Shown: positions 9,632 through 17,889, counted from the stretch's first letter. The stretch: DNA of 64,000 nt from SBAX01 sp964646605 (GCA_964646605.1 CAZYEX010000082.1:43550-107549), one strand, 5' to 3'. Notes: generated from the letters alone by a model not told the origin. Numbers and translations are program-made.

Positions 9632-9958
9632 ATGGTCAGCGACGTACTGAGAAGTCCGATCATACAAGAACTCGGCCGCGTGTTACGCGCCGTCTACGGC
9701 GATCGGGAGCGCGGGATCGTCCTGTATGGGTCCCGCGCCCGGGGAGACGCCTCGCCGGATTCTGACTACGATGTTCTGATTGTTCTCGACGACTTCGGCA
9801 GCGCCGACCGGGAGTTGCAACGAATCGACGAGCCGGTATCCGACCTCTGTTTGCGACATGAGGTCGTGATCGCCTGCCAGGTTGTGAAGGAGCGCGACTA
9901 TCAACGCGCCCAAACACCGCTGCTCATGAATGCCCGCCGCGAGGGCGTCCAACTGTGA
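9632..9958 (+). CDS. MNT-type nucleotidyltransferase (putative antitoxin)
   Basis: A 108-aa minimal nucleotidyltransferase. It has the family signature GSRARG at residues 33-38, followed by the metal-binding pair D45 and D47 (SDYDVLI). In MNT/HEPN modules the nucleotidyltransferase is usually the antitoxin, and in characterised cases it AMPylates the HEPN partner. The ATG at 9632 starts the conserved region; no good ribosome binding site is visible. Its stop overlaps the GTG of the HEPN gene (GTGA), which suggests translational coupling. Confidence 0.85.
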   Translation: MVSDVLRSPIIQELGRVLRAVYGDRERGIVLYGSRARGDASPDSDYDVLIVLDDFGSADRELQRIDEPVSDLCLRHEVVIACQVVKERDYQRAQTPLLMNARREGVQL

Positions 9959-10329
9959 CCCCGGAGGTTGCGGCGCTTTTGGCACTGGCCAACGAGAGCG
10001 TCGCCGCCGCCGAGGCGCTGCTCCGGAGCGGACATTTTCGATTCTGCGTCTCGCGGGCGTACTACGCAATGTTCTATGCCGCGGAAGCGCTTCACCTTCA
10101 TGAAGGCCGTTCCTACTCGAGCCACGGCGCCGTGATCGCCGCCTTCGGGAGGCACTTCGTGCGCACCAACCGAGTCGACAAGCAGTTTCACCGACACCTC
10201 CGCAAGGCGTTCGAGGACCGGCAGCGGTCTGACTACGACGCCGTGGAGCCTGTGACGCGGAGCATGGCGGAAGGGGCGATCGCACGGGCTGAGGGGTTTG
10301 TTCGGATTGCACGCGGACTATTGACCTGA
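9955..10329 (+). CDS. HEPN domain protein (putative toxin)
   Basis: A 124-aa all-helical HEPN protein paired with the upstream MNT gene. It starts at a GTG overlapping the MNT stop by 4 nt. The sequence fits the COG1895-type HEPN family: SRAYYAMFYAAEAL near residue 35, SSHGAVIAAFG near 55, and a C-terminal RQRSDYDAV. The RNase-type R-x4-6-H motif of classical HEPN toxins is not at the usual C-terminal site, where an RSDYD motif stands instead. Toxicity is therefore inferred from gene order only. Confidence 0.82.
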   Translation: MTPEVAALLALANESVAAAEALLRSGHFRFCVSRAYYAMFYAAEALHLHEGRSYSSHGAVIAAFGRHFVRTNRVDKQFHRHLRKAFEDRQRSDYDAVEPVTRSMAEGAIARAEGFVRIARGLLT

Positions 10330-10442
10330 GACCGTCGCCGGACACGTTGGTCTGGATCGTATTGAACACCGTAACCACGAATCCTCGCGAAAACATGCTC
10401 TGACGGCGCGCCGAGCGATGATCGGCAGCCTAGCTGCGGATG

Positions 10443-11228
10443 TTACAGCCCGAAGAATCGGGTTGTATTCTCCCGCGTCTGCTCGACGAACGCCGGATGG
10501 CTCACGCCGCGAAGCTCGGCCAGGAAGCGGGCTACATGGGCAACGTGCGCGGGTTCGTTGGGTTTGCGTCCTCGAACCGGCACGGGCGATAGGTACGGCG
10601 AATCCGTTTCGACCATCAATTGGTCCGCCGGGTAGTCCCGGGCGATGGCCTGCAATTCCGTGGATTTCGGGAAGGTGACGATCCCGGTGAAGGAAATCCG
10701 CCAACCGCGTGCGGAGATCCGATCCGCTTCCGACCGCGTGCCCGTGAAACAGTGGAAGACGACCGGGCGATTCTCGAACCCGTGCGCCGACAGCATGGCC
10801 TCGACATCGTCGTACGCCTCGCGGGAATGGATGATGGCGGGTTTGTGCCGCCCCGCAGCCATCTCCAACTGCCGTCCGAAGACCGTCTTCTGGTTGGCTC
10901 GGTCGGCGAAATCATAATGATCGTCCAACCCCATTTCGCCGAACGCGACCACGCGCGGGTCGTCCCACAGCGCACCCATGGCCAGGAAATCCTCCTCGCG
11001 GACCTCGTCGGCATGATGCGGATGGAAACCCGCAGCCGCGTGAATGCGACCGGGGTAGCGGTGAGACAGTTCCACGGCGCTGCGTGCGTCGGGAAGGGAC
11101 GTGCCGATGGTGATGACTTGATCGACGCCGGCCTGATCGCAATGCGAAAGCACTTCGTCGATGCGCCCGGCGAAGTCGGGGTACGTCAGGTGCGCATGAG
11201 AGTCGATCAAACCCCGAGCCGCGGTCAC
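10443..11228 (-). CDS. tatD: TatD family metal-dependent DNase
   Basis: TatD proteins are TIM-barrel metal-dependent 3'-5' exonucleases linked to DNA repair. The 261-aa length is normal. The metal ligands are visible in order: SHAHL (residues 9-13), the GEMGLD region near residue 97, PAIIHSREA, VVFHCFTG, and the C-terminal VETDSPYLSP. The start codon overlaps the stop of the small upstream gene (ATGA), so the two are probably co-translated. Confidence 0.93.
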   Translation of the reverse strand: MTAARGLIDSHAHLTYPDFAGRIDEVLSHCDQAGVDQVITIGTSLPDARSAVELSHRYPGRIHAAAGFHPHHADEVREEDFLAMGALWDDPRVVAFGEMGLDDHYDFADRANQKTVFGRQLEMAAGRHKPAIIHSREAYDDVEAMLSAHGFENRPVVFHCFTGTRSEADRISARGWRISFTGIVTFPKSTELQAIARDYPADQLMVETDSPYLSPVPVRGRKPNEPAHVAHVARFLAELRGVSHPAFVEQTRENTTRFFGL

Positions 11229-11482
11229 TTGCGTCGCGGGCGCCGCCGCCGGACGGCCCGTCCGTTGATCGGCTCGATCCGCACGATGTGCAGCGGGTCA
11301 CACGTCGCCAGCCGGTCCGCGAGCGTGTCGTTGCCCAGGCCGATGGCAATGGCAACGTCGCGGCGGGTAATCGCGATCATCTCGGGGTGTCGGACGTCAT
11401 AATGCGCCCCATCCGACAGGTAAAGGCGAAACGGCTCGAAGGGCTGTTTTCGAACCTGCTCGCGGAGAGTTTCCGGGTTCAT
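11225..11482 (-). CDS. Small conserved hypothetical protein
   Basis: An 85-aa protein starting at the ATG at 11482 (MNPETLREQVRKQPFEPF); an in-frame start at 11518 would add a weak Pro/Arg-rich extension. The motif 'PFEPFRLYLSDG..YDVRHPEMIAI' is familiar from small planctomycete proteins of unknown role, and the C-terminus is Arg-rich, which would allow nucleic-acid binding. It overlaps tatD by 4 nt, consistent with an operon. Confidence 0.7.
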   Translation of the reverse strand: MNPETLREQVRKQPFEPFRLYLSDGAHYDVRHPEMIAITRRDVAIAIGLGNDTLADRLATCDPLHIVRIEPINGRAVRRRRPRRK

Positions 11483-11584
11483 GCACTCGATCCTAGGAGC
11501 GCCCGGGCGCGGCGTCAACCGCAGGGAGGGAGGCGAGCATCGTGGTGACCCCTGTGCCTCTGCGGAAGGAGACTTGCAGCCCGT

Positions 11585-12016
11585 TCACCACCGCGCTCTC
11601 GGTTGCCAGGCGTCCTCCACGTGTTCGATTTGCGGCGTGCCCTCGGGTAAGACTGCCACGATGATGACATCAAAACGGCAGGGTCGGTCGTGGGCCGCGG
11701 GGTGTCCGAGAAACAGTCTTGCCGCCCGCTCGATCCGCTCGCGCTGCTCGCGGCGCACAGGCATGTCGCCGTCGTCGTTCTCGTCCGCGGTGCGGGTCTT
11801 GACCTCGATGAAAACCAGGGTCGCCCCCTGCGAAGCGATCAGGTCGATCTCCCCGCCGGGGTTTTCAAACTTGCGCGCGATGATCCGATAGCCGCAGCGT
11901 TTCAGGTGCCGCGCCGCGAGGCGCTCCCCCTCGTCGCCCAGGCGCTTGCGCTCATCCGACGGCGGCGGCCGCCAGTTGAGGCTCAGCAGTCTTCTTGTGA
12001 GAGATGCGAAGTTCAC
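11585..12016 (-). CDS. yraN: UPF0102 / YraN family protein
   Basis: A predicted endonuclease-like protein of the YraN family (restriction-endonuclease fold). The signature RLGDEGERLAARHLKRCGY, then IIARKFENPGGEIDLI and VFIEVKTR, supplies the family's acidic/Lys putative active site. The proposed start is a GTG at 12016 inside the 3' end of rplS (143 aa); the only in-frame ATG is at 12082 and would overlap rplS by about 130 bp. The true start is uncertain. The gene lies downstream of rplS on the same strand, a common position for yraN. Confidence 0.85.
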   Translation of the reverse strand: MNFASLTRRLLSLNWRPPPSDERKRLGDEGERLAARHLKRCGYRIIARKFENPGGEIDLIASQGATLVFIEVKTRTADENDDGDMPVRREQRERIERAARLFLGHPAAHDRPCRFDVIIVAVLPEGTPQIEHVEDAWQPRARW

Positions 12017-12350
12017 GCAGCTTCCGGGCCTTGCCGATCCGCTGACGCAGGTAATAGAGCTTGGCCCGTCGTACGCGGCCACGGCGGCGGATTTTCACGT
12101 CGACGATGACCGGAGAATGAACCAGGAACTTCCGCTCCACTCCCTCGTTGCCGACGATGCGTCGTACCGTAAATGTCTCGTTGAGCCCGCGACCGGCCCG
12201 GGCAATCACCACCCCGCCGAACGTCTGCACCCGTTCCTTTTCGCCCTCCACGATCTTGCACATCACGTCCACCGTGTCGCCGACGTGGAACTCGGGCGGC
12301 GATTCCTTGAGATACGACTTCTCCACCAACTCGATCAACGGATGCGTCAT
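11952..12350 (-). CDS. rplS: 50S ribosomal protein L19
   Basis: A 132-aa structural protein of the large ribosomal subunit at the 30S-50S interface. The sequence matches L19 throughout: FHVGDTVDVMCKIVEGEKERVQTFGG, IVGNEGVERKFLVHSP, and the basic RRGRVRRAKLYYLRQRIGKA. It has a short Ala/Gln-rich C-terminal tail beyond the usual end. It sits third in the rpsP-trmD-rplS cluster. The 85-bp gap to trmD holds a palindromic repeat. Confidence 0.97.
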   Translation of the reverse strand: MTHPLIELVEKSYLKESPPEFHVGDTVDVMCKIVEGEKERVQTFGGVVIARAGRGLNETFTVRRIVGNEGVERKFLVHSPVIVDVKIRRRGRVRRAKLYYLRQRIGKARKLRELRISHKKTAEPQLAAAAVG

Positions 12351-12371
12351 CGCCTTGCTCCACGTTACCCG

Positions 12372-12406
12372 CTCTCCCCTTCCGGGAGAGGGACGGGGTG
12401 GGGGTC
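12372..12406. repeat. Dispersed palindromic element (copy 1)
   Basis: CTCTCCC and GGGAGAG form a hairpin with a 5-nt loop, followed by GGACGGGGTGGGGG. The same core is found in the opposite orientation at 34724-34760. It lies between trmD and rplS, where it could act as an mRNA stem-loop. Confidence 0.6.
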
Positions 12407-12435
12407 CGGTGACCCCTCGCCCGAGCTATCTTTTC

Positions 12436-13128
12436 TTAGCGGGGAGGGTTCGCTCCCAACAAATCCGGGCGGCGCTCGAGCGTCCGTTGGACAGACTGCT
12501 CGCGCCGCCAGCCCGCGATCTTCGCGTGATCCCCGGAAAGCAACACTTCCGGCACCTTCATCCCCCGGAACTCCCGAGGGCGGGTATAGTGCGGATACTC
12601 CAGCGTCCCCGCATGGAACGACTCGTCCACCGCGGAGGCCTCGTCGCCCAGTGCCCCAGGCAACAACCGAACCACGGCGTCGATCAACACCGCCGCAGCC
12701 GGTTCGCCCCCGGACAGGACGTAATCTCCAATCGAAATCTCTCGCATCGCGACGCCCGCACGAATGCGCTCGTCGAAGCCCTCGTAGTGCCCACAGAGCA
12801 ACACCAACCAAGGGGAGCGGGCAAGCTCGGCGACCGTCGCCTGGGTCAGCCGCTCGCCTTGGGGCGTCAGGAGAATGCGCAGCGGTTCGCCATCGACCTG
12901 GGATTCGAGGTGTTCGAGTGCCTCAAAGATCGGCGGGCATGTAAGGACCATGCCCGGCCCGCCGCCAAAGGGGCGGTCGTCCACCGTTCCGTGGCGATCG
13001 GAGGCGAAGTCGCGGAAGTTAAGACATTGAATCGACGCAAGTCCACGCGCCGCAGCCCGCCCGACGATGCTGGTCGACAGGAACGGTGCGAACACCTCGG
13101 GGAAGAGTGTGAGAATGTCGATCCGCAT
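12436..13128 (-). CDS. trmD: tRNA (guanine-N1-)-methyltransferase
   Basis: TrmD methylates G37 next to the anticodon, using S-adenosylmethionine, to prevent +1 frameshifting. The 230-aa protein has the SPOUT-knot hallmarks: MRIDILTLFPEVF at the start, DDRPFGGGPGMV near residue 50, LLCGHYEGFDERI near 110 and EISIGDYVLSGGEPA near 132. It is second in the rpsP-trmD-rplS cluster. The usual rimM gene between rpsP and trmD is missing; only 19 bp separate them. Confidence 0.97.
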   Translation of the reverse strand: MRIDILTLFPEVFAPFLSTSIVGRAAARGLASIQCLNFRDFASDRHGTVDDRPFGGGPGMVLTCPPIFEALEHLESQVDGEPLRILLTPQGERLTQATVAELARSPWLVLLCGHYEGFDERIRAGVAMREISIGDYVLSGGEPAAAVLIDAVVRLLPGALGDEASAVDESFHAGTLEYPHYTRPREFRGMKVPEVLLSGDHAKIAGWRREQSVQRTLERRPDLLGANPPR

Positions 13129-13147
13129 GGCACACCGTGAACAACGG

Positions 13148-13408
13148 CTACTTCCCTTTTACCGCGATCCCCTGCTTTTCGAGGATCCGCCGGACGGTGT
13201 TGGTGGGCTGGGCCCCGACGCTCAGCCAATACTCGATCCGTTCGCGGTTGAGGCTCACCTGTTGTTCTTCGCGCGGGAAGATGGGCGTGTAGCTGCCGAG
13301 TTCCTCGATCACCGCGCTGTTTCGCGCTCGTCGCCGATCGACGGCGGCCAAACGGTAGGCCGGCTGATGCCGACGACCGACTTTCTTCAGTTTGATCCGC
13401 ACCGCCAT
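13148..13408 (-). CDS. rpsP: 30S ribosomal protein S16
   Basis: An 86-aa small-subunit protein required for 30S assembly. It has a typical S16 opening (AVRIKLKKVGRRHQPAYRL) and DRRRARNSAVIEELGSY. GAGG lies 7 nt before the ATG. It is the first gene of the cluster, with a promoter about 70 bp upstream. Confidence 0.97.
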   Translation of the reverse strand: MAVRIKLKKVGRRHQPAYRLAAVDRRRARNSAVIEELGSYTPIFPREEQQVSLNRERIEYWLSVGAQPTNTVRRILEKQGIAVKGK

Positions 13409-13480
13409 CTTGTTACCTCACAGAGGGTCCAGCCCGCGAGCATACTCCGCCAGTGAAAAAACCACAACCCGAGCCCGGCA

Positions 13481-13508
13481 AGTATAGCGGCGGGGAAATC
13501 GGAGACAA
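13481..13508 (-). promoter_or_regulatory. Putative promoter of rpsP-trmD-rplS
   Basis: On the minus strand TTGTCT (13503-13508) and TATACT (13481-13486) are 16 bp apart, about 70 bp upstream of the rpsP start. The -10 matches the sigma-70 consensus at five of six positions and the -35 at four. Confidence 0.5.
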
Positions 13509-13575
13509 GGGGGCGTCACCTAGCCTGGGACCCCTTTTTTCGGTCGACGGGACATGGAGGCCGATTACGACCTCC

Positions 13576-13618
13576 CAAAAAGAAAGCACCGCTCACCCGA
13601 AGGCGAAACGGTGCTTTC
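13576..13618 (-). terminator. Rho-independent terminator downstream of nrdJ
   Basis: Read on the minus strand, GAAAGCACCG pairs with CGGTGCTTTC, and the loop contains an inner CGCC-TTCG-GGTG helix capped by a UUCG tetraloop. TTTTTGG follows the stem directly. It lies about 225 bp beyond the nrdJ stop codon. Confidence 0.75.
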
Positions 13619-13841
13619 CGGAGGGGAAAGAAGCCAGGTACTTCGCGTTACTTTCGACCCTTCGGTCGTCCTCCGGGATCAATCTCTACTACGAACAGGC
13701 GTCCCAACCGTTCGGGAAACCCATTCGCGCTGTACTATCGGCAGAATCTAACCGCCAGCTTTCGCTCGTCAACATAATTATACCCCGAAAAACGAAAAAG
13801 TCTGCAAAAAAAAGCCACTTTTACCGGACAAGCCAAAACGG

Positions 13842-16445
13842 TTAACATTTGGAGAACCCGCAAGCGCTACAAGTCATACACCCTTCGCTAAAGTGTAGCT
13901 CTCCCTGGCAATCTGGGCACCTTACCTTGAACTGGGTTTGCTGCCATTGCATTCCGTGTGCGTCAAAGCGGGATGGGGCCGGCGATGGGCCACGTTCGGC
14001 CGCTCCCTCGGCGAGGCCCGCCAGCGCCGCAGCCTTGGTGCCATTTCCGTGTCCGTTGCCATTGCCTTTCGCGTCGGGCGCCTTGCCGGAATGGGCGTGG
14101 CCAAGCGCTTCGACCGAGGCGTCGCCGGTAAGCATGGCGTGCAAACCGAACTGTTTCTTGGCGTCCACGTATTTCTTGAGGCCGCGGGCCAGACCGTCGC
14201 CCAGGCTCATGATATTGCCTTCCTTGGTGGAAACCTGAAGACTCGATCCAATCCCGTGGAGTTGATTCACCACGTGGAGAATGCTTCCGCCGGAGCGCAA
14301 CCATAGGCTGATCATCCGGCAGATGGCCTCGAGGTCGCTGTTGGCCAGATCGCCGCCCTTGCCGAGTTGAGCAAACACCTCGAGCTCGCGGTTGGCCTTG
14401 GGATCGACGGTGATGCTGATGTGCATGTTCCCAAAGGGCGTAAGCTGTCGAACGCGAATGCCCGCGCAAACCTCGGGCAAGGTGGACGGCTCCAGCGTCT
14501 TGACGACGGGCGTGGCGCTTTCCGCGGCGACACCGGCAGCCTTGGCGTGGATCGCGTCACTACTCTTGAGGGCCATGGGCTGATGCTGGCGGCAACCATT
14601 ACGGTAAACCGTCACGCCCTTGCAGCGCATTTCGTAGGCGAGCCGATAGATCGCCTCCACGTCGTCCGCCGTGGCCGTTTCCGGGAAATTGATGGTCTTG
14701 GAGATGGACGAATCGCAATGCTTCTGAAAGGCGGCTTGCATGCGCATGTGCCACACCGGGGCGATGTCGTGGGCACAGACGAAGGTCCGGCGGACGTCCT
14801 CGGGGATTCCGGGAAGGTTAGCGAGGGTGCCGTCCGTGGCAAGCCGCTCCATCAGTCCCTCGCTAAACAAACCTTGCCGCCGGGCGACACCCTCGAAGAT
14901 CGGGTTGATCTCGACCATGGGGGTCTGCCCTTCGGCCTGGCCGCGCAACACGTTGCGGTAGAAGGCCAGGCTGTAGAGCGGCTCAATCCCGCCGGCGCAA
15001 CCGGCGATGATGCTGATCGTCCCCGTCGGCGCAACCGTCGTGCAGGTCGCGTTGCGCATGGGACGGTGGAACTTCGTGTCGTAGATGCTCCCCTTCCAGT
15101 TGGGGAAGCTGCCGCGGTCGGCAGCGAGTTTCTCGCTGTAGTTGTGCGACTCGTCGTCGACGAACTTCATGAAGCGCTGGCCCCAGGCGACGCCCTCCTC
15201 GGTGTTGTAGGCGACCCCGAGCTTGTAGAGGGCGTCGGCGAAACCCATGACTCCCAGCCCAATCTTGCGATTGGCCTTGCAGATCGAGTCGATCTCGTCG
15301 AGGGGGTATTGGTTCACGTCGATGACGTTGTCGAGGTAGCGCGTGGACTCGTGTACCGTTTCGCGCAGCCCGTCCCAATCCACCGTCGGCACCCCACGGA
15401 CGCCGGCGTGGACGAACTCCGCGAGGTTGATGCTGCCCAGATTGCAGGCTTCGTAGGGCAACAGGGGCTGTTCCCCGCAGGGGTTGGTGGCCTCAATGCG
15501 GCCGATGTGCGGGGTGGGGTTGAATTCGTTGATGCGGTCTATGTAGACCACGCCCGGCTCGCCGGTGCGATGGGCGTTCTTGATGATGATGTCCCAGATA
15601 TCCTGCCGGGTGTAAGACTCGCCCTCGGGAAGCGCTTGGCCTTCCTTGATCTCGGGCAGCGAACGGAGGTCGTACTTCCAGATTTCCAGGTCCTTGGGCA
15701 GGAGGTACGTTCGGCCCGTACGAGGATTCTTGACCACGTGCGGTGCGCCGGGGGCCTTGAGGAAATCGTCCATCCATTCGTCGGAGACCTTCACGGAGAT
15801 GTTGTAGTTGGTGAACTGGGTCAGGTCCTCCTTGGCGTGGAGGAACTTGAGGATGTCGGGGTGATGAATGTTCATCATGCCCATGTTGGCCCCGCGGCGG
15901 AACGCGCCCTGCTGAATGGCGTTGGTGGCCTCGGAGAAGGCCCGCCAGAAGGAGATGGGCCCGCTGGTGGTTCCGCCGGAGCTGCTGATGTAATCGCCGG
16001 TGGGGCGTAGCTCATCGAAGGCGAAGCCGGTGCCGCCACCGGCTTTTTGGATCAACGCGGTGTGCTTGATGGAGTCGAAGATCTCGCTGATGCTGTCCCG
16101 GACGGGGAGCACGAAGCACGCGCTCAGCATGCCCATCTCCCGACCCGCATTCATCAGGGTCGGGCTGTTGGGCATGAACCGCCGGGTGACCATCAGCTCA
16201 TAGAATCGGGTCTCCCACTCGCTGCGTACTGCGGGATCGTCGCTGTACGTCGTTTCGGCTTCGGCAATCGCGCGAGCAACCCGCCGAAACAGTTCCGCGG
16301 GCGTTTCCGTGCAACGACCCCGTTCGTCCTTCTTGAGATACCGCGCGTGAAGGACCCGCAGCCCGTTCTCCGAGAACCCGAGGTTCGAACTCCGCGTGTC
16401 ATCCGTAACACTCAAACCACCGTCGCGAATCGCCACGTGCGCCAT
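13842..16445 (-). CDS. nrdJ: Class II (B12-dependent) ribonucleotide reductase
   Basis: NrdJ reduces ribonucleotides to deoxyribonucleotides using adenosylcobalamin to generate a thiyl radical, with or without oxygen. The protein has 867 aa from the ATG at 16445; a GTG 12 nt upstream is the alternative but has almost no space after GGAGG. Family motifs: RFMPNSPTLMNAGR near residue 85, QKAGGGTGFAFDELRPTGD, the active-site region ATNPCGEQPLLPYEACNLGS and TVAPTGTISII. The end is a Gly/Asn/His linker (GNGNGHGNG) and a zinc-ribbon-like tail with five Cys (CPDCQ...CMTCSACG). The gene has its own strong promoter, an NrdR box and a terminator, so it is a single-gene unit under deoxynucleotide control. 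Confidence 0.97.
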   Translation of the reverse strand: MAHVAIRDGGLSVTDDTRSSNLGFSENGLRVLHARYLKKDERGRCTETPAELFRRVARAIAEAETTYSDDPAVRSEWETRFYELMVTRRFMPNSPTLMNAGREMGMLSACFVLPVRDSISEIFDSIKHTALIQKAGGGTGFAFDELRPTGDYISSSGGTTSGPISFWRAFSEATNAIQQGAFRRGANMGMMNIHHPDILKFLHAKEDLTQFTNYNISVKVSDEWMDDFLKAPGAPHVVKNPRTGRTYLLPKDLEIWKYDLRSLPEIKEGQALPEGESYTRQDIWDIIIKNAHRTGEPGVVYIDRINEFNPTPHIGRIEATNPCGEQPLLPYEACNLGSINLAEFVHAGVRGVPTVDWDGLRETVHESTRYLDNVIDVNQYPLDEIDSICKANRKIGLGVMGFADALYKLGVAYNTEEGVAWGQRFMKFVDDESHNYSEKLAADRGSFPNWKGSIYDTKFHRPMRNATCTTVAPTGTISIIAGCAGGIEPLYSLAFYRNVLRGQAEGQTPMVEINPIFEGVARRQGLFSEGLMERLATDGTLANLPGIPEDVRRTFVCAHDIAPVWHMRMQAAFQKHCDSSISKTINFPETATADDVEAIYRLAYEMRCKGVTVYRNGCRQHQPMALKSSDAIHAKAAGVAAESATPVVKTLEPSTLPEVCAGIRVRQLTPFGNMHISITVDPKANRELEVFAQLGKGGDLANSDLEAICRMISLWLRSGGSILHVVNQLHGIGSSLQVSTKEGNIMSLGDGLARGLKKYVDAKKQFGLHAMLTGDASVEALGHAHSGKAPDAKGNGNGHGNGTKAAALAGLAEGAAERGPSPAPSRFDAHGMQWQQTQFKVRCPDCQGELHFSEGCMTCSACGFSKC

Positions 16446-16661
16446 AAAACCCGCCACGCCTCCACCGGCGCAAACGCCGGATCGTTAGGAAAGAGAATTC
16501 CCTTGTCCCGACCGAGTATGCCCGAAATTCGCCCCCAAGGACGGCGACCACGGGCCGCCCACCCAGGCGAACGCTACCGCCTGAGGGGGGCGAAAAACCC
16601 GCCCCCCGGACCCGAAAATGGGACCGGAAAACCACGGGATCCATCCCCAAGGGCAATCCTA

Positions 16662-16690
16662 ATCATACGCTAGTTATCGGGGTTTGTCAA
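16662..16690 (-). promoter_or_regulatory. Consensus sigma-70 promoter of nrdJ
   Basis: On the minus strand, TTGACA (16685-16690) and TATGAT (16662-16667) are separated by 17 bp. The -35 is perfect and the -10 matches five of six. Transcription should start near 16655, giving a leader of about 210 nt with a strong GGGGGGCG/CGCCCCCC hairpin. Confidence 0.85.
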
Positions 16691-16697
16691 ACGTAAA

Positions 16698-16713
16698 CCA
16701 CAATATATTGTGG
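16698..16713. promoter_or_regulatory. NrdR box upstream of nrdJ
   Basis: CCACAATATATTGTGG is a perfect 16-bp palindrome matching the NrdR-box pattern (acaCwATATwGtgt). It lies 7 bp upstream of the -35 of the nrdJ promoter. NrdR is the ATP/dATP-sensing repressor of ribonucleotide reductase genes. Boxes usually come in pairs, and only one is clear here. No nrdR gene is in the window. Confidence 0.8.
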
Positions 16714-16902
16714 CGTCCGGACAACGGAACCCAACTACATGTACGCCAATGGGTTATGTGCAACTGACGGGCAAATTGACATGTTGCGAACTTCGGAACG
16801 GTCTCCTCTCGGGTCTATCGATCCGTGGCGAGGCGGGTTGCAGCGGACCCGGGGAAGGTGGAGCGGGCGGGGCCTACCTGGGGGCGTTGCTGGTGGGTTA
16901 CC

Positions 16903-17889
16903 ATGTCGCCGATGGTCGTGACCCACCCCGAACTTCATCCGCCGCCCGGGTTTTGCCTGAAAACCACGGTCCTGAGCCACGGGTGGCACGAGTGCGCTCC
17001 GTTCCACTGGTCGGAGGGCGGGCGGTGCTTCCAGACCGTCGAGTGCGTCGGGGGGACGCCGTACCGGGTGTCGGTGCTGGAGGATCGAGGGGGCGTTCGC
17101 GCCCTGGTCGATGGTGCCGAGTCGAATGGGGTCGTCCGAAAGACGGTTCTGGAACGGCTGCGGCGGACGCTGAGTCTGGACGAGGACCTTTCCGAGTTCT
17201 ATTCGTTATGCGAAGCACATCCGCGGCTTACGGCGATCCCGAAAATCGGCGGGGGGAGGTTGATTCGCTCGGCGTCGATGACGGAGAACATCGTCAAAGC
17301 CCTGTGCTCGACCAACGTGAACTGGACGCAGGCGGTGAAGATGATCAACCGTATTGCGCAGCTCGGCCCGCACGTGCCGCACTTTCGGAATCTGACGGCC
17401 TGGCCTACGCCGAGAGACATCCTCCGCGCCGGGGAGCGCTACCTGGACCAGGTGTGCCGGTTGGGGTATCGCACGGAGTCGATCCTGAAGTTCTGCCGGG
17501 ACGTGGACGAGGGGCGGTTTGATCCGGAATCGCTGGATTCCCTAGCCGCGGACCCAAACGTCGGAAGTGACGACATCTTGGCACAGTTGCGCTCGATCCG
17601 CGGGATCGGGCCTTCGAGCGGCCATTATCTTCTGGGTTTTCTGGGTCGCCACGATCGACTGTCCATCGACACCGCCACCGTCGCCCACGTGCAGGCCGTC
17701 CACACCGGCGGTCGAACGCCGTCGAAAAAACGGATCGAACGAACCTACGCCCCCTACGGCCGATGGAAGAACCTGGTTTATTGGTGCGAACACTGGCTCA
17801 CCTGGGCGACGGCGCGGGAGATTGTGAGCGAAAGTCAGAATGGTCCGTCCCCCACGCCAAGGGGCGGGGCGCCCGCGAGGAAACGATGA
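16903..17889 (+). CDS. HhH-GPD type DNA glycosylase
   Basis: A 328-aa base-excision-repair glycosylase similar to the AlkA/OGG-type 3-methyladenine/8-oxoguanine group. The core carries a helix-hairpin-helix (LRSIRGIGPSSGHYLLG, residues 227-243), followed by the catalytic aspartate D256 in SIDTATV. The N-terminal domain (PPGFCLKTTVLSHGWHECAP) resembles that of related glycosylases. The chosen ATG (16903) is preceded by GGTGGG; an earlier in-frame start at 16825 adds unlikely sequence. Its stop overlaps the start of the methyltransferase gene. The substrate cannot be read from sequence alone. Confidence 0.85.
   Translation: MSPMVVTHPELHPPPGFCLKTTVLSHGWHECAPFHWSEGGRCFQTVECVGGTPYRVSVLEDRGGVRALVDGAESNGVVRKTVLERLRRTLSLDEDLSEFYSLCEAHPRLTAIPKIGGGRLIRSASMTENIVKALCSTNVNWTQAVKMINRIAQLGPHVPHFRNLTAWPTPRDILRAGERYLDQVCRLGYRTESILKFCRDVDEGRFDPESLDSLAADPNVGSDDILAQLRSIRGIGPSSGHYLLGFLGRHDRLSIDTATVAHVQAVHTGGRTPSKKRIERTYAPYGRWKNLVYWCEHWLTWATAREIVSESQNGPSPTPRGGAPARKR

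Larger units (their letters stand above)
13409..13841. other. Intergenic region between rpsP and nrdJ
   Basis: A 433-bp region with lower G+C than its neighbours. It carries the rpsP promoter near 13481-13508 and the nrdJ terminator near 13576-13618. The rest, including A-rich tracts at 13790-13825, shows no recognisable gene. Confidence 0.6.
16446..16902. other. Divergent control region of nrdJ and the HhH glycosylase gene
   Basis: About 450 bp between divergent genes. It holds the nrdJ leader, with GC-rich hairpins between 16560 and 16640, the nrdJ promoter and the NrdR box. No B12-riboswitch-like B12 box was found in the leader. Nothing recognisable lies between 16720 and 16900. Confidence 0.6.

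Noticed and set aside
14367..16010. Long open frame antisense to nrdJ (547 codons)
   Set aside because: It mirrors nrdJ codons, has no known family resemblance and no ribosome binding site. High G+C genes commonly leave such antisense frames open.
16446..16660. Possible cobalamin riboswitch in the nrdJ leader
   Set aside because: No B12-box-like sequence was found. The hairpins seen are GC-rich stems without the riboswitch core, and NrdR control is visible instead.
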